37,520 nucleotides of DNA from JADLGF01 sp020849415 (GTDB lineage: Bacteria; Chloroflexota; Chloroflexia; Thermomicrobiales; UBA6265). The stretch is from NCBI GenBank assembly GCA_033812595.1, contig JAPXTJ010000012.1, forward strand, positions 1-37,520, read 5' to 3'. How positions within the stretch are numbered: the stretch's first letter is position 1; each line of letters starts with the position of its first letter. This document shows positions 22,919-31,059 of the stretch, one piece after another. A program made the translations under genes and the position numbers. The notes under the pieces are model-generated. The model was not told the DNA's origin and did no database searches. It worked only from the letters and a program-made list of their open reading frames with translations.

Positions 22919-22952
22919 CCGTCGGTACGTGCCGGTACCAACGAAAATCGAT

Positions 22953-24137
22953 TCAGGTCGCCGCGGTGATTTCGTCGTCGGTAAAGCCGAGTTCGCGCAG
23001 GATCTCCTCGGTCTGCTCACCGAGCATCGGTGGATGCCGCGTGATTTCGAGCGAACAGCTCGCGAAGTCGTACGGAAAGCCGGTGAGGGTGATGTCGCCC
23101 AGTTTCGGGTGCGCTACCGTCCGCTTCAGCGCGTACTCCCCGGTCTGCGGGTGATCGAAGACCTGGTCGATCGAGAGGATCGGGCCGCAGGGAACCCCCT
23201 TCGAATCGAGTCGGCGCACGACCTCGTCGGTCGGGTACGACTGAAGCGTCGCGCAGACAGTTTCGTAGAGCCGCGCCTTGTTGGTGATACGGCCGGCGCC
23301 GGTGAGGAAATCAGGATCGTTCTTCGCGTCGTCGAGTTCGAAGGCCTCGCAGAAGCGCTGCCAGAGCGAATCGTTCCCGACCGCCATGTTCACGAATCCG
23401 TCGGCGGTGGCGAAGGTGTCGTACGGCGAAACAATCGGGTGCGCATTGCCGAGCTGGCCCGGCACCTGGCCCGTCGTGAAGTAGATGCCGGCCTGGTAGG
23501 TGAGCAACGCCACCTGTCCGCCGAACATCGACACATCGATGTAATCGCCCTCGCCGGTCCGCTCCCGGCGGTACAGGGCGGCGGCGATGGCGTAGGCGGC
23601 GAACATGCCGGCGCCGATATCGCCGATGGGAATGCCAAGTTTCGTCGGCGGATCTTCCGGCCGGCCGGTAATGCTCATCAGCCCGCCCATGCCCTGTACG
23701 ATCAGATCGTAGGCGGTGCGGTTCGCACCCGGTCCGCGCTGGCCGAAACCGGAGATCGAAGCGTAGATGATGGCGGGACGGCGCGCCTTGACGGCATCGT
23801 AGCCAAAGCCGAGCCGACCGATCGTGCCGGGCGAGAAATTCTCGATCACGACATCCGCCTGATCGACCAACCGCCAGAGCGCTTCCTTGCCAAGGTCGCT
23901 CTTGAGGTCGAGGGCAATCGAGCGCTTGTTCCGATTCACCGAGAGGTAGTAGCTCGCCTCGCCTTCGACGAAGGGCGGGCCCCAGCCGCGGGTGTCATCC
24001 CCCTTCCCCGGTTGCTCGATCTTGATAACATCGGCACCGAGATCGCCGAGCATCATCGTGGCGTACGGCCCGGTCATCACCCGCGTCAGGTCCACCACGC
24101 GCACGCCCTGCAGCGGCAATTCCCCTCGATCGCCCAC
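22953..24137 (-). CDS. CaiB/BaiF-family (class III) CoA transferase
   Basis: A 394-residue family III CoA transferase. It opens with LQGVRVVDLTRVMTGPYATM and DLGADVIKIEQPGKGDDTRG. The catalytic Asp is in TAYDLIVQGMGGLMSITG (after GPGANR). KLGIPIGDIGAGMFAAYAIA, GEGDYIDVSMF and PCGPILSIDQVFDHPQ follow in the usual order. These enzymes move CoA between acyl groups such as carnitine, formyl, or succinyl donors. The substrate cannot be read from the sequence. GTG 24137 follows GAGGGAG at 8 bp; the frame extends to 24218 without a better start. It is divergent from the 55-aa gene. Confidence 0.92.
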   Translation of the reverse strand: MGDRGELPLQGVRVVDLTRVMTGPYATMMLGDLGADVIKIEQPGKGDDTRGWGPPFVEGEASYYLSVNRNKRSIALDLKSDLGKEALWRLVDQADVVIENFSPGTIGRLGFGYDAVKARRPAIIYASISGFGQRGPGANRTAYDLIVQGMGGLMSITGRPEDPPTKLGIPIGDIGAGMFAAYAIAAALYRRERTGEGDYIDVSMFGGQVALLTYQAGIYFTTGQVPGQLGNAHPIVSPYDTFATADGFVNMAVGNDSLWQRFCEAFELDDAKNDPDFLTGAGRITNKARLYETVCATLQSYPTDEVVRRLDSKGVPCGPILSIDQVFDHPQTGEYALKRTVAHPKLGDITLTGFPYDFASCSLEITRHPPMLGEQTEEILRELGFTDDEITAAT

Positions 24138-24271
24138 GCGATTCACTCCCTCTTCGAACGATTCAAGCTCATTTGCGGGGCAATTGTAGCCCGCTCCCGG
24201 CTCCCGAACCCGAATCAACCCCGAATTGTGCGCAAAGGGCAGGGATTCATCGTTTTATCACAATCCAGGTA

Positions 24272-24299
24272 TTGACTTATCGCGGTATCGTGATATAGT
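24272..24299 (+). promoter_or_regulatory. Strong sigma-70-like promoter for the 55-aa gene
   Basis: TTGACT (24272-24277) and TATAGT (24294-24299) are 16 bp apart, among the best housekeeping promoter matches in the window. The start codon of the small gene is at 24358, leaving a leader of about 50 nt. The region is AT-rich compared with its surroundings. Confidence 0.75.
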
Positions 24300-24357
24300 G
24301 GTGTCAACCACAACGGAGTGGGGCGAGAAATCAGATTCGAAAGGAACCAGGAAGAAC

Positions 24358-24525
24358 ATGAAACTCATCAAGGCGATCCTCAACCCGTTCAGCGAAGTCG
24401 GCCGGTTCAACCGCTACTACGGCAACGTTATCCAGGCCGGCGCGGGCTACCCGACCGCCGACGAGGCCAAGATTGACCTCCGCCGCCAGGAACTCAGCAA
24501 GTCGATGATCGGCTGGATGCGCTAA
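24358..24525 (+). CDS. 55-residue small protein of unknown function
   Basis: A small protein (MKLIKAILNPFSEVGRFN..., ending MIGWMR) that I cannot assign to a family. It has no signal peptide or membrane segment. The N-terminal half is basic with aromatic residues (RFNRYYGNV); the middle GAGYPTADEAKIDLRRQEL looks helical. The ATG has AGGAAG just upstream and a good promoter about 60 bp before it, and a strong terminator follows 78 bp after the stop. Having its own promoter and terminator supports it being a real, highly expressed single-gene unit. Coding bias is like that of its neighbours. It is divergent from the CoA transferase gene. Confidence 0.7.
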   Translation: MKLIKAILNPFSEVGRFNRYYGNVIQAGAGYPTADEAKIDLRRQELSKSMIGWMR

Positions 24526-24602
24526 GGCCCTCCGCGCGCATTCAGATTGATCGGGCCGGCGTCCCGCCTCCGCAGCACCCGCCCCGGCCAGATCGAACAT
24601 TC

Positions 24603-24638
24603 AACAACCATCCGGAGAAGTCCGGGTGGTTGTTTTTT
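24603..24638 (+). terminator. Strong Rho-independent terminator
   Basis: AACAACCATCCGGA (24603-24616) pairs with TCCGGGTGGTTGTT (24621-24634) with one G-U around a GAAG loop, and six Ts run from 24633 to 24638. It ends the 55-aa gene transcript and is the cleanest terminator in the window. Confidence 0.92.
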
Positions 24639-24649
24639 GTGCGCGGGAG

Positions 24650-24759
24650 ACCCTCACCCCCCAACCCCCTCTCCCGTTGCGACGGGAGAGGGGGAGTTGC
24701 CAGACGAGAGTCCGACTCCCCTCTCCTGCCGCAGCGGGAGAGGGGCGGGGGGTGAGGGT
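24650..24759. repeat. Paired CTCCCG hairpins in inverted arrangement
   Basis: ACCCTCACCCCCC (24650-24662) and GGGGGGTGAGGGT (24747-24759) are perfect outer inverted repeats. Inside are two hairpins, CCCCCTCTCCCGTTGCG...GGGAGAGGGGG (24663-24695) and CCCCTCTCCTGCCGCAGCGG...GAGAGGGG (24717-24745). It abuts the stop codon of the minus-strand DUF885 gene. It is the fullest example of this dispersed family here. Confidence 0.8.
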
Positions 24760-25970
24760 TAGTTCCTGACTCCACCAGGCGTGATCGGCTCCAGCATCAG
24801 GCGACGGATACGGTCCTCGCGCTCAGACTGGTTGGCCGATTGATCCAACCAGCCGGCCAGCAGGTCGCGGCCGGCGTGGTAGCAGAAGATGTAGGCGCGC
24901 CAGAGCGGATCGGCGATGAAGCTCAGGCGGTGGCGCGCCCGGGTTTCATCGTCGAGACCGTACTTCATGAAGTAGGCGATCACCTCCTCCTCGGAGGCGC
25001 CGCGATCGTGGAGCATCAGGGCCGCGTTGGCCCCGACCGCCCGCAGGGCCGCGCCGGCCCGGGCGATGCCGGTTTCCCGTTCCGGATCGGCGGGCAGGTC
25101 GGCCATCGGGTAGATGTGCCCGGCCATCCAGGCCGCGCCCTCCCCTTCTTCGAAAATGAACCCTGCCGCCAGGGTGGCGATTCCTTCGGAGATGACGCAC
25201 TCCGGTGTGTTGATCAGCTGGATGGCGTACTCGCCCCACCCCTGGCCGTGATAGAGACGCTGCTCCTTAAGCGAGTGCTCGGTGTGGTGTCCCGGGTGAG
25301 CCTCGTGCGCGATCAGATCGAGCAGACCGCTCGCCCGGATCGGCAGATCAGTGTTGATCTCCACCCGCGATTTTCCGTTCCCCAGGAACCAGTTGTAGCC
25401 GCTCCAGGGCTGGTTCGTAACCATCCGGAACTCGACCTCGTCGCCCTCCGGCAGTTCGATCAAGCGCGCGGTGCGGGCGCGGGTTTCGGTAGAGATACGA
25501 TCGATCATCTCGCGGGCGACTTCGGGCGTCACAACGGTGCGATCCCGCCACGCGACCATTCGCTCGCGGACATCGCCGCTCCCCGGCAACAGTTGATCGA
25601 GATCGGCGATGGCGGCGTCGAAGGTCGATTCCGGCGTCCAGGCCGGATCGATATCGAAGAGACTGGCGACCTCCTCCGTGTACGGCATCGATTCGCCGGC
25701 CAGGAGCCGGGTCATGGTGGTCATCGCCCGCGCCTGGGCGCGCAGGAAAGCGATCCGTTCCGGTTCGATATCGGCGCCCTCCAGCGATGCCTCGAACGCT
25801 CGGGCTCGCTCCAGCAACGCCGCCGGTTCCGGCACGGGCGCGGCGTTGACCTCCGCTTTCAGCGCCGGATCGCCGTGGTAGGCATCGACGAAGCCGGGAA
25901 ATGCCCGCTCGATGGTCAGGCCGAGCAGGAGATATTCGGTGGTGATCGGATCGAGCCGGGGGTGAGTCAT
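24759..25970 (-). CDS. DUF885-type zinc metallopeptidase-like protein
   Basis: A 403-residue protein with the zinc-peptidase motif LIAHEAHPGHHTEH (HExxxGH-like, M32-related arrangement). A Glu further on, in VISEGIATLAAGFI, may be the third ligand. It starts with RLDPITTEYLLLGLTIERAF and is largely helical, like DUF885 and carboxypeptidase-Taq relatives. There is no signal peptide from the chosen start, so it is likely cytoplasmic. The substrate is unknown. ATG 25970 follows GGAAGGA; the frame is open to 26216 but the extra residues are low quality. It is divergent from an aminotransferase gene across 227 bp in which I see no clear operator. Confidence 0.82.
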   Translation of the reverse strand: MTHPRLDPITTEYLLLGLTIERAFPGFVDAYHGDPALKAEVNAAPVPEPAALLERARAFEASLEGADIEPERIAFLRAQARAMTTMTRLLAGESMPYTEEVASLFDIDPAWTPESTFDAAIADLDQLLPGSGDVRERMVAWRDRTVVTPEVAREMIDRISTETRARTARLIELPEGDEVEFRMVTNQPWSGYNWFLGNGKSRVEINTDLPIRASGLLDLIAHEAHPGHHTEHSLKEQRLYHGQGWGEYAIQLINTPECVISEGIATLAAGFIFEEGEGAAWMAGHIYPMADLPADPERETGIARAGAALRAVGANAALMLHDRGASEEEVIAYFMKYGLDDETRARHRLSFIADPLWRAYIFCYHAGRDLLAGWLDQSANQSEREDRIRRLMLEPITPGGVRN

Positions 25971-26197
25971 CGGTGCGTCCTTCCAGGCAACGAGGGGGAG
26001 CCGTAGACCCGGATCGTAGCGGGCCGGGAGGCGCACGCGCAAACGCGACAAACTGTGCGCATCGCGGACATTCCCTCCATCTCCAGCATCGTTCCGTGAA
26101 CAGTGACCGCGCACTCCCGGCGGAAATCGGCGACAATGTCGCCGCTGCGAATGCCGATACCGCGCATCAAACCACTGAGCGATCGAAGGGAGAATCA

Positions 26198-27505
26198 ATG
26201 ACCACCACCCGTTCACTGACCGGCAGCGCCGAATTGCTCGATCGAGCGGTCAAGGTGTCGCCGGGCGGCGTGCACACCTCCATCCGGCGCATCGAACCGC
26301 AAATCAACTTTTCCCGCGCCGAGGGCGCCTACATCTACGATGTCGATGGCAATCAGTACATCGATTACCACGCGGCGTTCGGCCCCTTCGTGCTCGGTCA
26401 CTGCTACCCCTCCGTGACGAAGAAGGTTACCGAAACGATCCAGAACGCCGATCTCTTCGGCGTCGGCGCCACCGAGTACGAGGTGGAACTCGCCACCAAG
26501 ATCACCACCCACGTTCCCTCGGCGGAGAAGGTGCTCTTCTGTAACGCCGGTTCGGAAGCGACCTACCACGCCATCCGCGCCTCCCGCGCCGTCACCGGCC
26601 GCAAGCTGATCATCAAGTTCCAGGGCTGCTACCACGGCTGGCACGGCTACGTGCTCCGCAATGGCCTGAGCGCGCCGGAGATGGTCGGGAAGCGCGATCC
26701 CGGTTCGGCCGGCATGCTCGACGAGGAGATCGACAGCACGCTCGTCTGCACCTTCAACGATCTGGCCGATGTGCAGGCAACGGTGGCGGCGCACCCGGAG
26801 CAGGTCGCCGCGATCATCCTCGAACCGATCCCGCACAACATCGGCTGCGTGCTGCCGAAGCAGGAGTTCCTGGAAGGACTGCGCACCCTCTGCGACGAGC
26901 AGGGGATCGTGCTGATCTTCGACGAGGTCATCACCGGCTTCCGCCACGGCATCGGCGGCTACCAGAGCGTTTGCGGCGTCACGCCCGATCTCACCACCAT
27001 GGGCAAGGCGATGGCGAACGGCTTCCCGATCGCCGCGCTCGCCGGCAAGAGCGCGATCATGGACAACTTCAACACCAATCCGGGCGGTAAGGTCTTTTTC
27101 GCCGGCACCTACAACGGCCACGCCGGCTCGGTGGCGGCGGCGTTGGCGACGATCGAGGAGATGGAAACCGGCAAGGTTTTCGAGCACATCTTCCGACTCG
27201 GCGACCGGATGCGCGATGGCCTCCGCCGGATCATCAACGATCTCGACCTGGTCTGGACCGTCGCCGGCTTCGGCTCGGTTTACACCCTCTATTTCATGGA
27301 TGGCCCGGCCGAGAACTACACCGATCTCCTGCGCAACGATGACGATCTTTACGTGCGCTACCGGCTCGGCCTGAACGATCGCGGCGTCTTCGAGCTGCCG
27401 ATGACCCTGAAGCGCAACCACATCAGCTACAGCCACACCGAGGCCGACATCGACCGCACCCTCGAAGCGGCCGAAGAGGTGCTCCGGGAGCTCTCGGGCC
27501 GGTAA
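26198..27505 (+). CDS. Class III aminotransferase, glutamate-1-semialdehyde aminomutase-like
   Basis: A 435-residue PLP enzyme of the class III family. It starts RSLTGSAELLDRAVKVSPGG, then DYHAAFGPFVLGHCYP, GVGATEYEVELATKI, FCNAGSEATYHAIRASRAVT, and YHGWHGYV. IFDEVITGFRHGIGGYQSVC carries the cofactor Asp, and TTMGKAMANGFPIAALAGK the likely Schiff-base Lys. The architecture is that of HemL-type aminomutases, but many such annotated genes act on other amino acids. No hem gene is nearby and a P5C-type dehydrogenase follows, so an amino-acid catabolic role is plausible. ATG 26198 follows AGGGAG; the frame is open from 25973. Confidence 0.88.
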   Translation: MTTTRSLTGSAELLDRAVKVSPGGVHTSIRRIEPQINFSRAEGAYIYDVDGNQYIDYHAAFGPFVLGHCYPSVTKKVTETIQNADLFGVGATEYEVELATKITTHVPSAEKVLFCNAGSEATYHAIRASRAVTGRKLIIKFQGCYHGWHGYVLRNGLSAPEMVGKRDPGSAGMLDEEIDSTLVCTFNDLADVQATVAAHPEQVAAIILEPIPHNIGCVLPKQEFLEGLRTLCDEQGIVLIFDEVITGFRHGIGGYQSVCGVTPDLTTMGKAMANGFPIAALAGKSAIMDNFNTNPGGKVFFAGTYNGHAGSVAAALATIEEMETGKVFEHIFRLGDRMRDGLRRIINDLDLVWTVAGFGSVYTLYFMDGPAENYTDLLRNDDDLYVRYRLGLNDRGVFELPMTLKRNHISYSHTEADIDRTLEAAEEVLRELSGR

Positions 27506-27548
27506 ACCGGCTTTTGGCTGATGGCTTTTGGCGTTGGCACGCAACCTT

Positions 27549-27765
27549 AGCGCCGGAGGCGCTTCCGTTCTCAGCATTGGGCTTCAGCCTAATGGCCCGC
27601 CGGTCACGGACCGTGGCGGCGCGTGGGCTAAAGCCCACGCCTATGGACGGCAACACCTCCGGCGTTTTGGCGCGCCCGTTCCGCACCCCGAACTCCGAAC
27701 GCCGAACTCCAAATCAGCTGCGCGGAGCCTGGAACAGCGAACCCGGAACCCCGTCACTTGGTCTT
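27549..27765. repeat. Triple-hairpin repeat and GGAAC units between aminotransferase and dehydrogenase
   Basis: Three inverted repeats stand in a row: AGCGCC-GGA-GGCGCT (27549-27563), CATTGGGCT/AGCCTAATG (27575-27594, one mismatch) and GCGTGGGCT-AA-AGCCCACGC (27621-27640). Then come GAACTCCGAACGCCGAACTCC (27689-27710) and GAACCCGGAACCCC (27738-27752), members of the GGAAC-type units seen elsewhere. The 338-bp gap 27506-27843 holds no supported gene. It looks like a place where several repeat families have landed. Confidence 0.65.
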
Positions 27766-27843
27766 CCGGGCCTTCGTGGCTGACAATGTTCATAACGAAA
27801 TCGCGACAGGCGCACGCGCCTGCATTCGATAAGGGACGCCCCG

Positions 27844-29397
27844 ATGCGAGGTCCATACATTCCCGAATCGTTCATCGACTTTTCCGTGGAGGCGAATCGC
27901 CAAAAGATGCTCGACACGCTCGAGCAGGTGAAGGGCGAGCTCGGCCAGAACTACCCGATCGTCGTCAATGGCGAGCGGCGCGAAACCGGCAACTGGATCA
28001 CCTCGGTCAATCCGGGCAATCTCGATCAGGTCGTCGGTAAGGTCGCCAAGGCACGCCCGTCGGACATCGAGGACGCGATTGTGGCCGCCGGTGCGGCGAT
28101 GCAGCAGTGGAAGCGGCTCTCGGTGCAAACCCGCGCCAGCGTGCTCTTCAAGATGGCCGCGATCATCCGCCGCCGCCGCTTTGAGTACACCGCCTGGATG
28201 GCCTACGAACTCGACAAGGGGTGGGCCGAGGCCGATGGCGAAGTCGCCGAAGCGGTCGATTTCCTGGAGTGGTACGGCCGGCACGCGCTGAAGATGTCGA
28301 ACCCGGTCAAGCTCGGTCACCTGGCCGATGAAGCGAACGAGTACTTCCACCAGCCGATCGGCGTCGGCATTTCGATCACTCCCTGGAACTTCCCGCTCGC
28401 GATCCTCGTCGGCATGACGATGGCGCCGGTGGTGGTCGGCAACGGCATGCTCCTGAAGCCGGCCAGCAACACCCCGGTGATCGCCTACAAGATGTTCGAG
28501 GTGATGGAAGAAGCGGGCGTGCCGGCCGGGCTCGTCAACTTCGTGCCGGGCAGCGGCGGCGAGATCGGCGATCTGATGATCGATGATCCGCGGGTGCGCT
28601 TCGTTACCTTCACCGGCTCCAAGGCGGTCGGCATTCGCATCTACGAGCGCGCCGCCAAGGTTCACCCGGGCCAGCGTCACCTGAAGAGCGTGATCGCGGA
28701 AATGGGCGGCAAGGACGCGATTCTTGTCGACAAGAGCGCCGATATCGACGCGGCGGTCGAGGGGATCGTGGCCGCGGCGTTCGGCTTTGCCGGGCAGAAG
28801 TGCTCGGCCTGCTCGCGCGTGATCGTGCATCAGGATGTCGCCGAGGCCGTCACCAGGGGCGTCGTCGAGCGGACCAAGGCAAAGGTGTCGGTCGGCACGG
28901 GTGTCGCCGGCAGCGCGGCGGTGACCGCGATCGTCGACAAGGACCAGTTCGCCTCGGTGAAGAACTACATCGAGATCGGCGCCAACGAAGGCACGCTCGC
29001 CTGGAAGGGCGAGGTTCCGGCCGAACTGAACGGCTACTACGTGCCGCCGGTGATCTACTCCGATGTCAGCCGCACGGCCCGGATCGCCTGCGAGGAGATC
29101 TTCGGTCCGGTGCTGGCGATCGTGCCGGTCAAGGACTTCGATGAAGCGCTCGATGTGGCGAACGAATCGGAGTACGGCCTGACCGGCTCGGTGTACGCGC
29201 GGGACCGGGCGGTGCTCGACCGGGCGCGGACCGAGTTCGAGGTCGGCAATCTCTACCTGAACCGGAAGTGCACCGGTGCGATGGTGGGCGTGCACCCGTT
29301 CGGCGGCTTCAAGCTGAGCGGCACCGATTCCAAGGCCGGCGGCCCCGATTACCTCTACAACTTCGTCGAGGCGAAGTCGGTCGCCGAGAAGTTGTAG
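27844..29397 (+). CDS. Aldehyde dehydrogenase, 1-pyrroline-5-carboxylate dehydrogenase type
   Basis: A 517-residue NAD(P)-dependent aldehyde dehydrogenase. PYIPESFIDFS and YPIVVNGERRETGNWITSVN fit the long N-terminus of P5C dehydrogenases (RocA/PruA type). ISITPWNFPLAILVGMTMAP and KPASNTPVIAY form the cofactor site, FVTFTGSKAVG the Rossmann loop, VIAEMGGKDAILVD the catalytic Glu, and FGFAGQKCSACSRVIV the catalytic Cys (Cys320). Such enzymes oxidise glutamate semialdehyde to glutamate in proline and arginine breakdown. ATG 27844 follows AAGGGA. It lies downstream of a class III aminotransferase, which could supply a semialdehyde, but 338 bp of repeats separate them. Confidence 0.9.
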   Translation: MRGPYIPESFIDFSVEANRQKMLDTLEQVKGELGQNYPIVVNGERRETGNWITSVNPGNLDQVVGKVAKARPSDIEDAIVAAGAAMQQWKRLSVQTRASVLFKMAAIIRRRRFEYTAWMAYELDKGWAEADGEVAEAVDFLEWYGRHALKMSNPVKLGHLADEANEYFHQPIGVGISITPWNFPLAILVGMTMAPVVVGNGMLLKPASNTPVIAYKMFEVMEEAGVPAGLVNFVPGSGGEIGDLMIDDPRVRFVTFTGSKAVGIRIYERAAKVHPGQRHLKSVIAEMGGKDAILVDKSADIDAAVEGIVAAAFGFAGQKCSACSRVIVHQDVAEAVTRGVVERTKAKVSVGTGVAGSAAVTAIVDKDQFASVKNYIEIGANEGTLAWKGEVPAELNGYYVPPVIYSDVSRTARIACEEIFGPVLAIVPVKDFDEALDVANESEYGLTGSVYARDRAVLDRARTEFEVGNLYLNRKCTGAMVGVHPFGGFKLSGTDSKAGGPDYLYNFVEAKSVAEKL

Positions 29398-29428
29398 CCG
29401 AACGGCCGACGGCTTTCGCTAACGAGTG

Positions 29429-29481
29429 ACCCTCACCCCTGCCCCCTTCTCCCGTTGCAACGGGAGCGGGGGTGCCTTTTT
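29429..29481 (+). terminator. CTCCCG hairpin with T tract, likely terminator of the dehydrogenase gene
   Basis: CTCCCGTTG (29449-29457) and CAACGGGAG (29458-29466) pair exactly, with ACCCTCACCCC at the left flank and GCCTTTTT (29474-29481) after. It combines the dispersed repeat with a T tract and begins 32 bp after the dehydrogenase stop. The rest of the gap to 29698 shows no supported gene; CACAAT near 29652 is a possible -10 only. Confidence 0.65.
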
Positions 29482-29698
29482 CATGCCTGCGCGACAGCGG
29501 AACAGTCTGATCGGGCGATGCTTCGAGGCCCTGCGGTGAGTCCACGTTCGGCACGAATCGGGAGGCCGGTAGCGGGGCGGATCGCCCAATCCCGGCCAGC
29601 CGATTGTGGTCTGGCATTTCGACACCGACCCTCGGGATGAAGCACAATGTTCAACTGCGAACGCACCGGCGGTGCGGAGGGGAAACCCCGGGGGGCGC

Positions 29699-30556
29699 AT
29701 GAAGGAACTGGAACGCATCGTCACCAGCGAAGAGCTGGAGTACGCCGCGCGGCAAATTACGATCGAGGCGCGCCGCCTGCGCGTCGCTGAACTGCAAGCG
29801 GAACTCGGCACGCTTTCCGCGGCACTGAACGAATTCGAACGCCAGTACCGCGCCCGCATAGGCTCGCTCCACACCGAAATCGACCGCCTGCGCAAGGACA
29901 TCGCCGAGTATCGCGATCGCATCACCCTTCTGAAAACCCGCATTGCCAATCGAGACTCCACAGTGGCCGATCCGCCCCCCTTTCATGATGATGAAGAGGG
30001 CCCTGATCCGGAGTTCGAACGCGCGTCCGCCAAGCGTCGCCGTCCACCGATCGATCCGGAAACCGCCGAGGCGCTCCGTACCGTTTACCGGCAACTCGCC
30101 AAGCGTTTCCACCCTGATCTCGCCACCACGCCCGAGGAACGCCAGCGGCGCGAGGAGATGATGCTGCGCATCAACGACGCCTTCGCCGAGCGCAATCTGG
30201 CGGCGCTGGAGATGATCGCGCGGGAAACGGAGCGGGACGATCCCACCTTCGGCTACCGCCCGATCATCGAGCGGCTCGCCTGGGCCACGCTGGAAATCGA
30301 CCGGCTCGATACCGCCATCACCGGCCTCGAAATGCAGATCCAGACGCTGCGCGGCAGCCGCACCTACGAGTACTGGCGCGCCACCGAATTGATCGACGAT
30401 GTGATCGAGAAGCTCGCCGCCGAAGCGCACGACAAGAGCGAAAAACTGACCGAGAAACTGAACGAACTGGTGGTGGCGCACGACAAGCTGCGCGCCCGGC
30501 TCGATGCCCGGCAGCGCTTCCGTCAGATCGCGGAACGGCGCTTGCGCGCGAGTTGA
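29699..30556 (+). CDS. J-domain protein flanked by coiled coils
   Basis: A 285-residue protein with an unusual arrangement. Residues about 5-85 are a long charged helix predicted as coiled coil (LRVAELQAELGTLSAALNEF, then IDRLRKDIAEYRDRITLLKT). An acidic linker follows. A J-like domain (about 120-172) contains LRTVYRQLAKRFHPDLATTP with the HPD triad at 138-140 and MMLRINDAFAERNL. The C-terminal about 90 residues are another coiled coil. J domains recruit and stimulate DnaK (Hsp70). There is no zinc-finger or CTD as in DnaJ, so it is likely a specialised DnaK partner. ATG 29699 is preceded by a GGGGGG stretch. Confidence 0.75.
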   Translation: MKELERIVTSEELEYAARQITIEARRLRVAELQAELGTLSAALNEFERQYRARIGSLHTEIDRLRKDIAEYRDRITLLKTRIANRDSTVADPPPFHDDEEGPDPEFERASAKRRRPPIDPETAEALRTVYRQLAKRFHPDLATTPEERQRREEMMLRINDAFAERNLAALEMIARETERDDPTFGYRPIIERLAWATLEIDRLDTAITGLEMQIQTLRGSRTYEYWRATELIDDVIEKLAAEAHDKSEKLTEKLNELVVAHDKLRARLDARQRFRQIAERRLRAS

Positions 30557-30609
30557 ACGAGGCGTGAGGCGTGAGGAATCATCGCCGGCGGGTCGAAGGT
30601 TCTACCGGA

Positions 30610-31059
30610 ATGATGGCTGACATTCGCTACACGACGTCGCTGGACAGGTTGACGGCCGGCCAGTTGACCGGGTTCTTCGTTGGGTGGCCGAATCCGCCGT
30701 CAGCGGAGACGTTCTTGCGGTTGTTGCGCGGGAGCAGTCACCGGGTGCTGGCGATCGATTCAGCCTCGGGCGATGTGATCGGATTCATCACGGCGGTCAG
30801 CGACGGTGTGCTCTCGGCCTACATCCCGCTGCTCGAGGTGTTGCCACCGTATCAGGGCCAGGGCGTCGGTTCGGAACTCATGCGGCAAATGCTGGCGGAA
30901 CTCAACACGTTCTACATGATTGATCTGGCGTGTGATGCAACACTGGCGTCGTATTACGAACGATTCGGCATGGTGAAGACGACCGCCATGATTCGCCGGA
31001 ACTACGCAAATCAGTCCGGCACCGAGAAAACTTTCGGAGGACTCGATGGAGCAACGTGA
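30610..31059 (+). CDS. GNAT-family N-acetyltransferase
   Basis: A 149-residue GNAT protein. The acetyl-CoA-binding signature is EVLPPYQGQGVGSELMRQML (Q/RxxGxG/A). FITAVSDGVLSAYIPLLEVL forms the preceding strands and YYERFGMVKTTAMIRRN the terminal strand. It transfers an acetyl group to an unknown amine substrate. The start is ATG 30610 or ATG 30613; the frame begins at 30571. Its last 14 bp overlap the start of the tyrosine phosphatase gene, so the two are co-transcribed. Confidence 0.85.
   Translation: MMADIRYTTSLDRLTAGQLTGFFVGWPNPPSAETFLRLLRGSSHRVLAIDSASGDVIGFITAVSDGVLSAYIPLLEVLPPYQGQGVGSELMRQMLAELNTFYMIDLACDATLASYYERFGMVKTTAMIRRNYANQSGTEKTFGGLDGAT

Noticed and set aside
22742..22952. Small genes inside the 22.8-kb repeat
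   Set aside because: The open frames (about 64 codons) cross the inverted ends and match the repeat structure, with no ribosome binding site.
24183..24188. TACAAT on the minus strand as the CoA transferase promoter
   Set aside because: It is a good -10, but the nearest -35-like TTGATT is 24 bp away. I could not support a full promoter.
24840..26006. 388-codon plus frame over the DUF885 gene
   Set aside because: Shadow of a gene with the intact HEAHPGHH motif on the minus strand.
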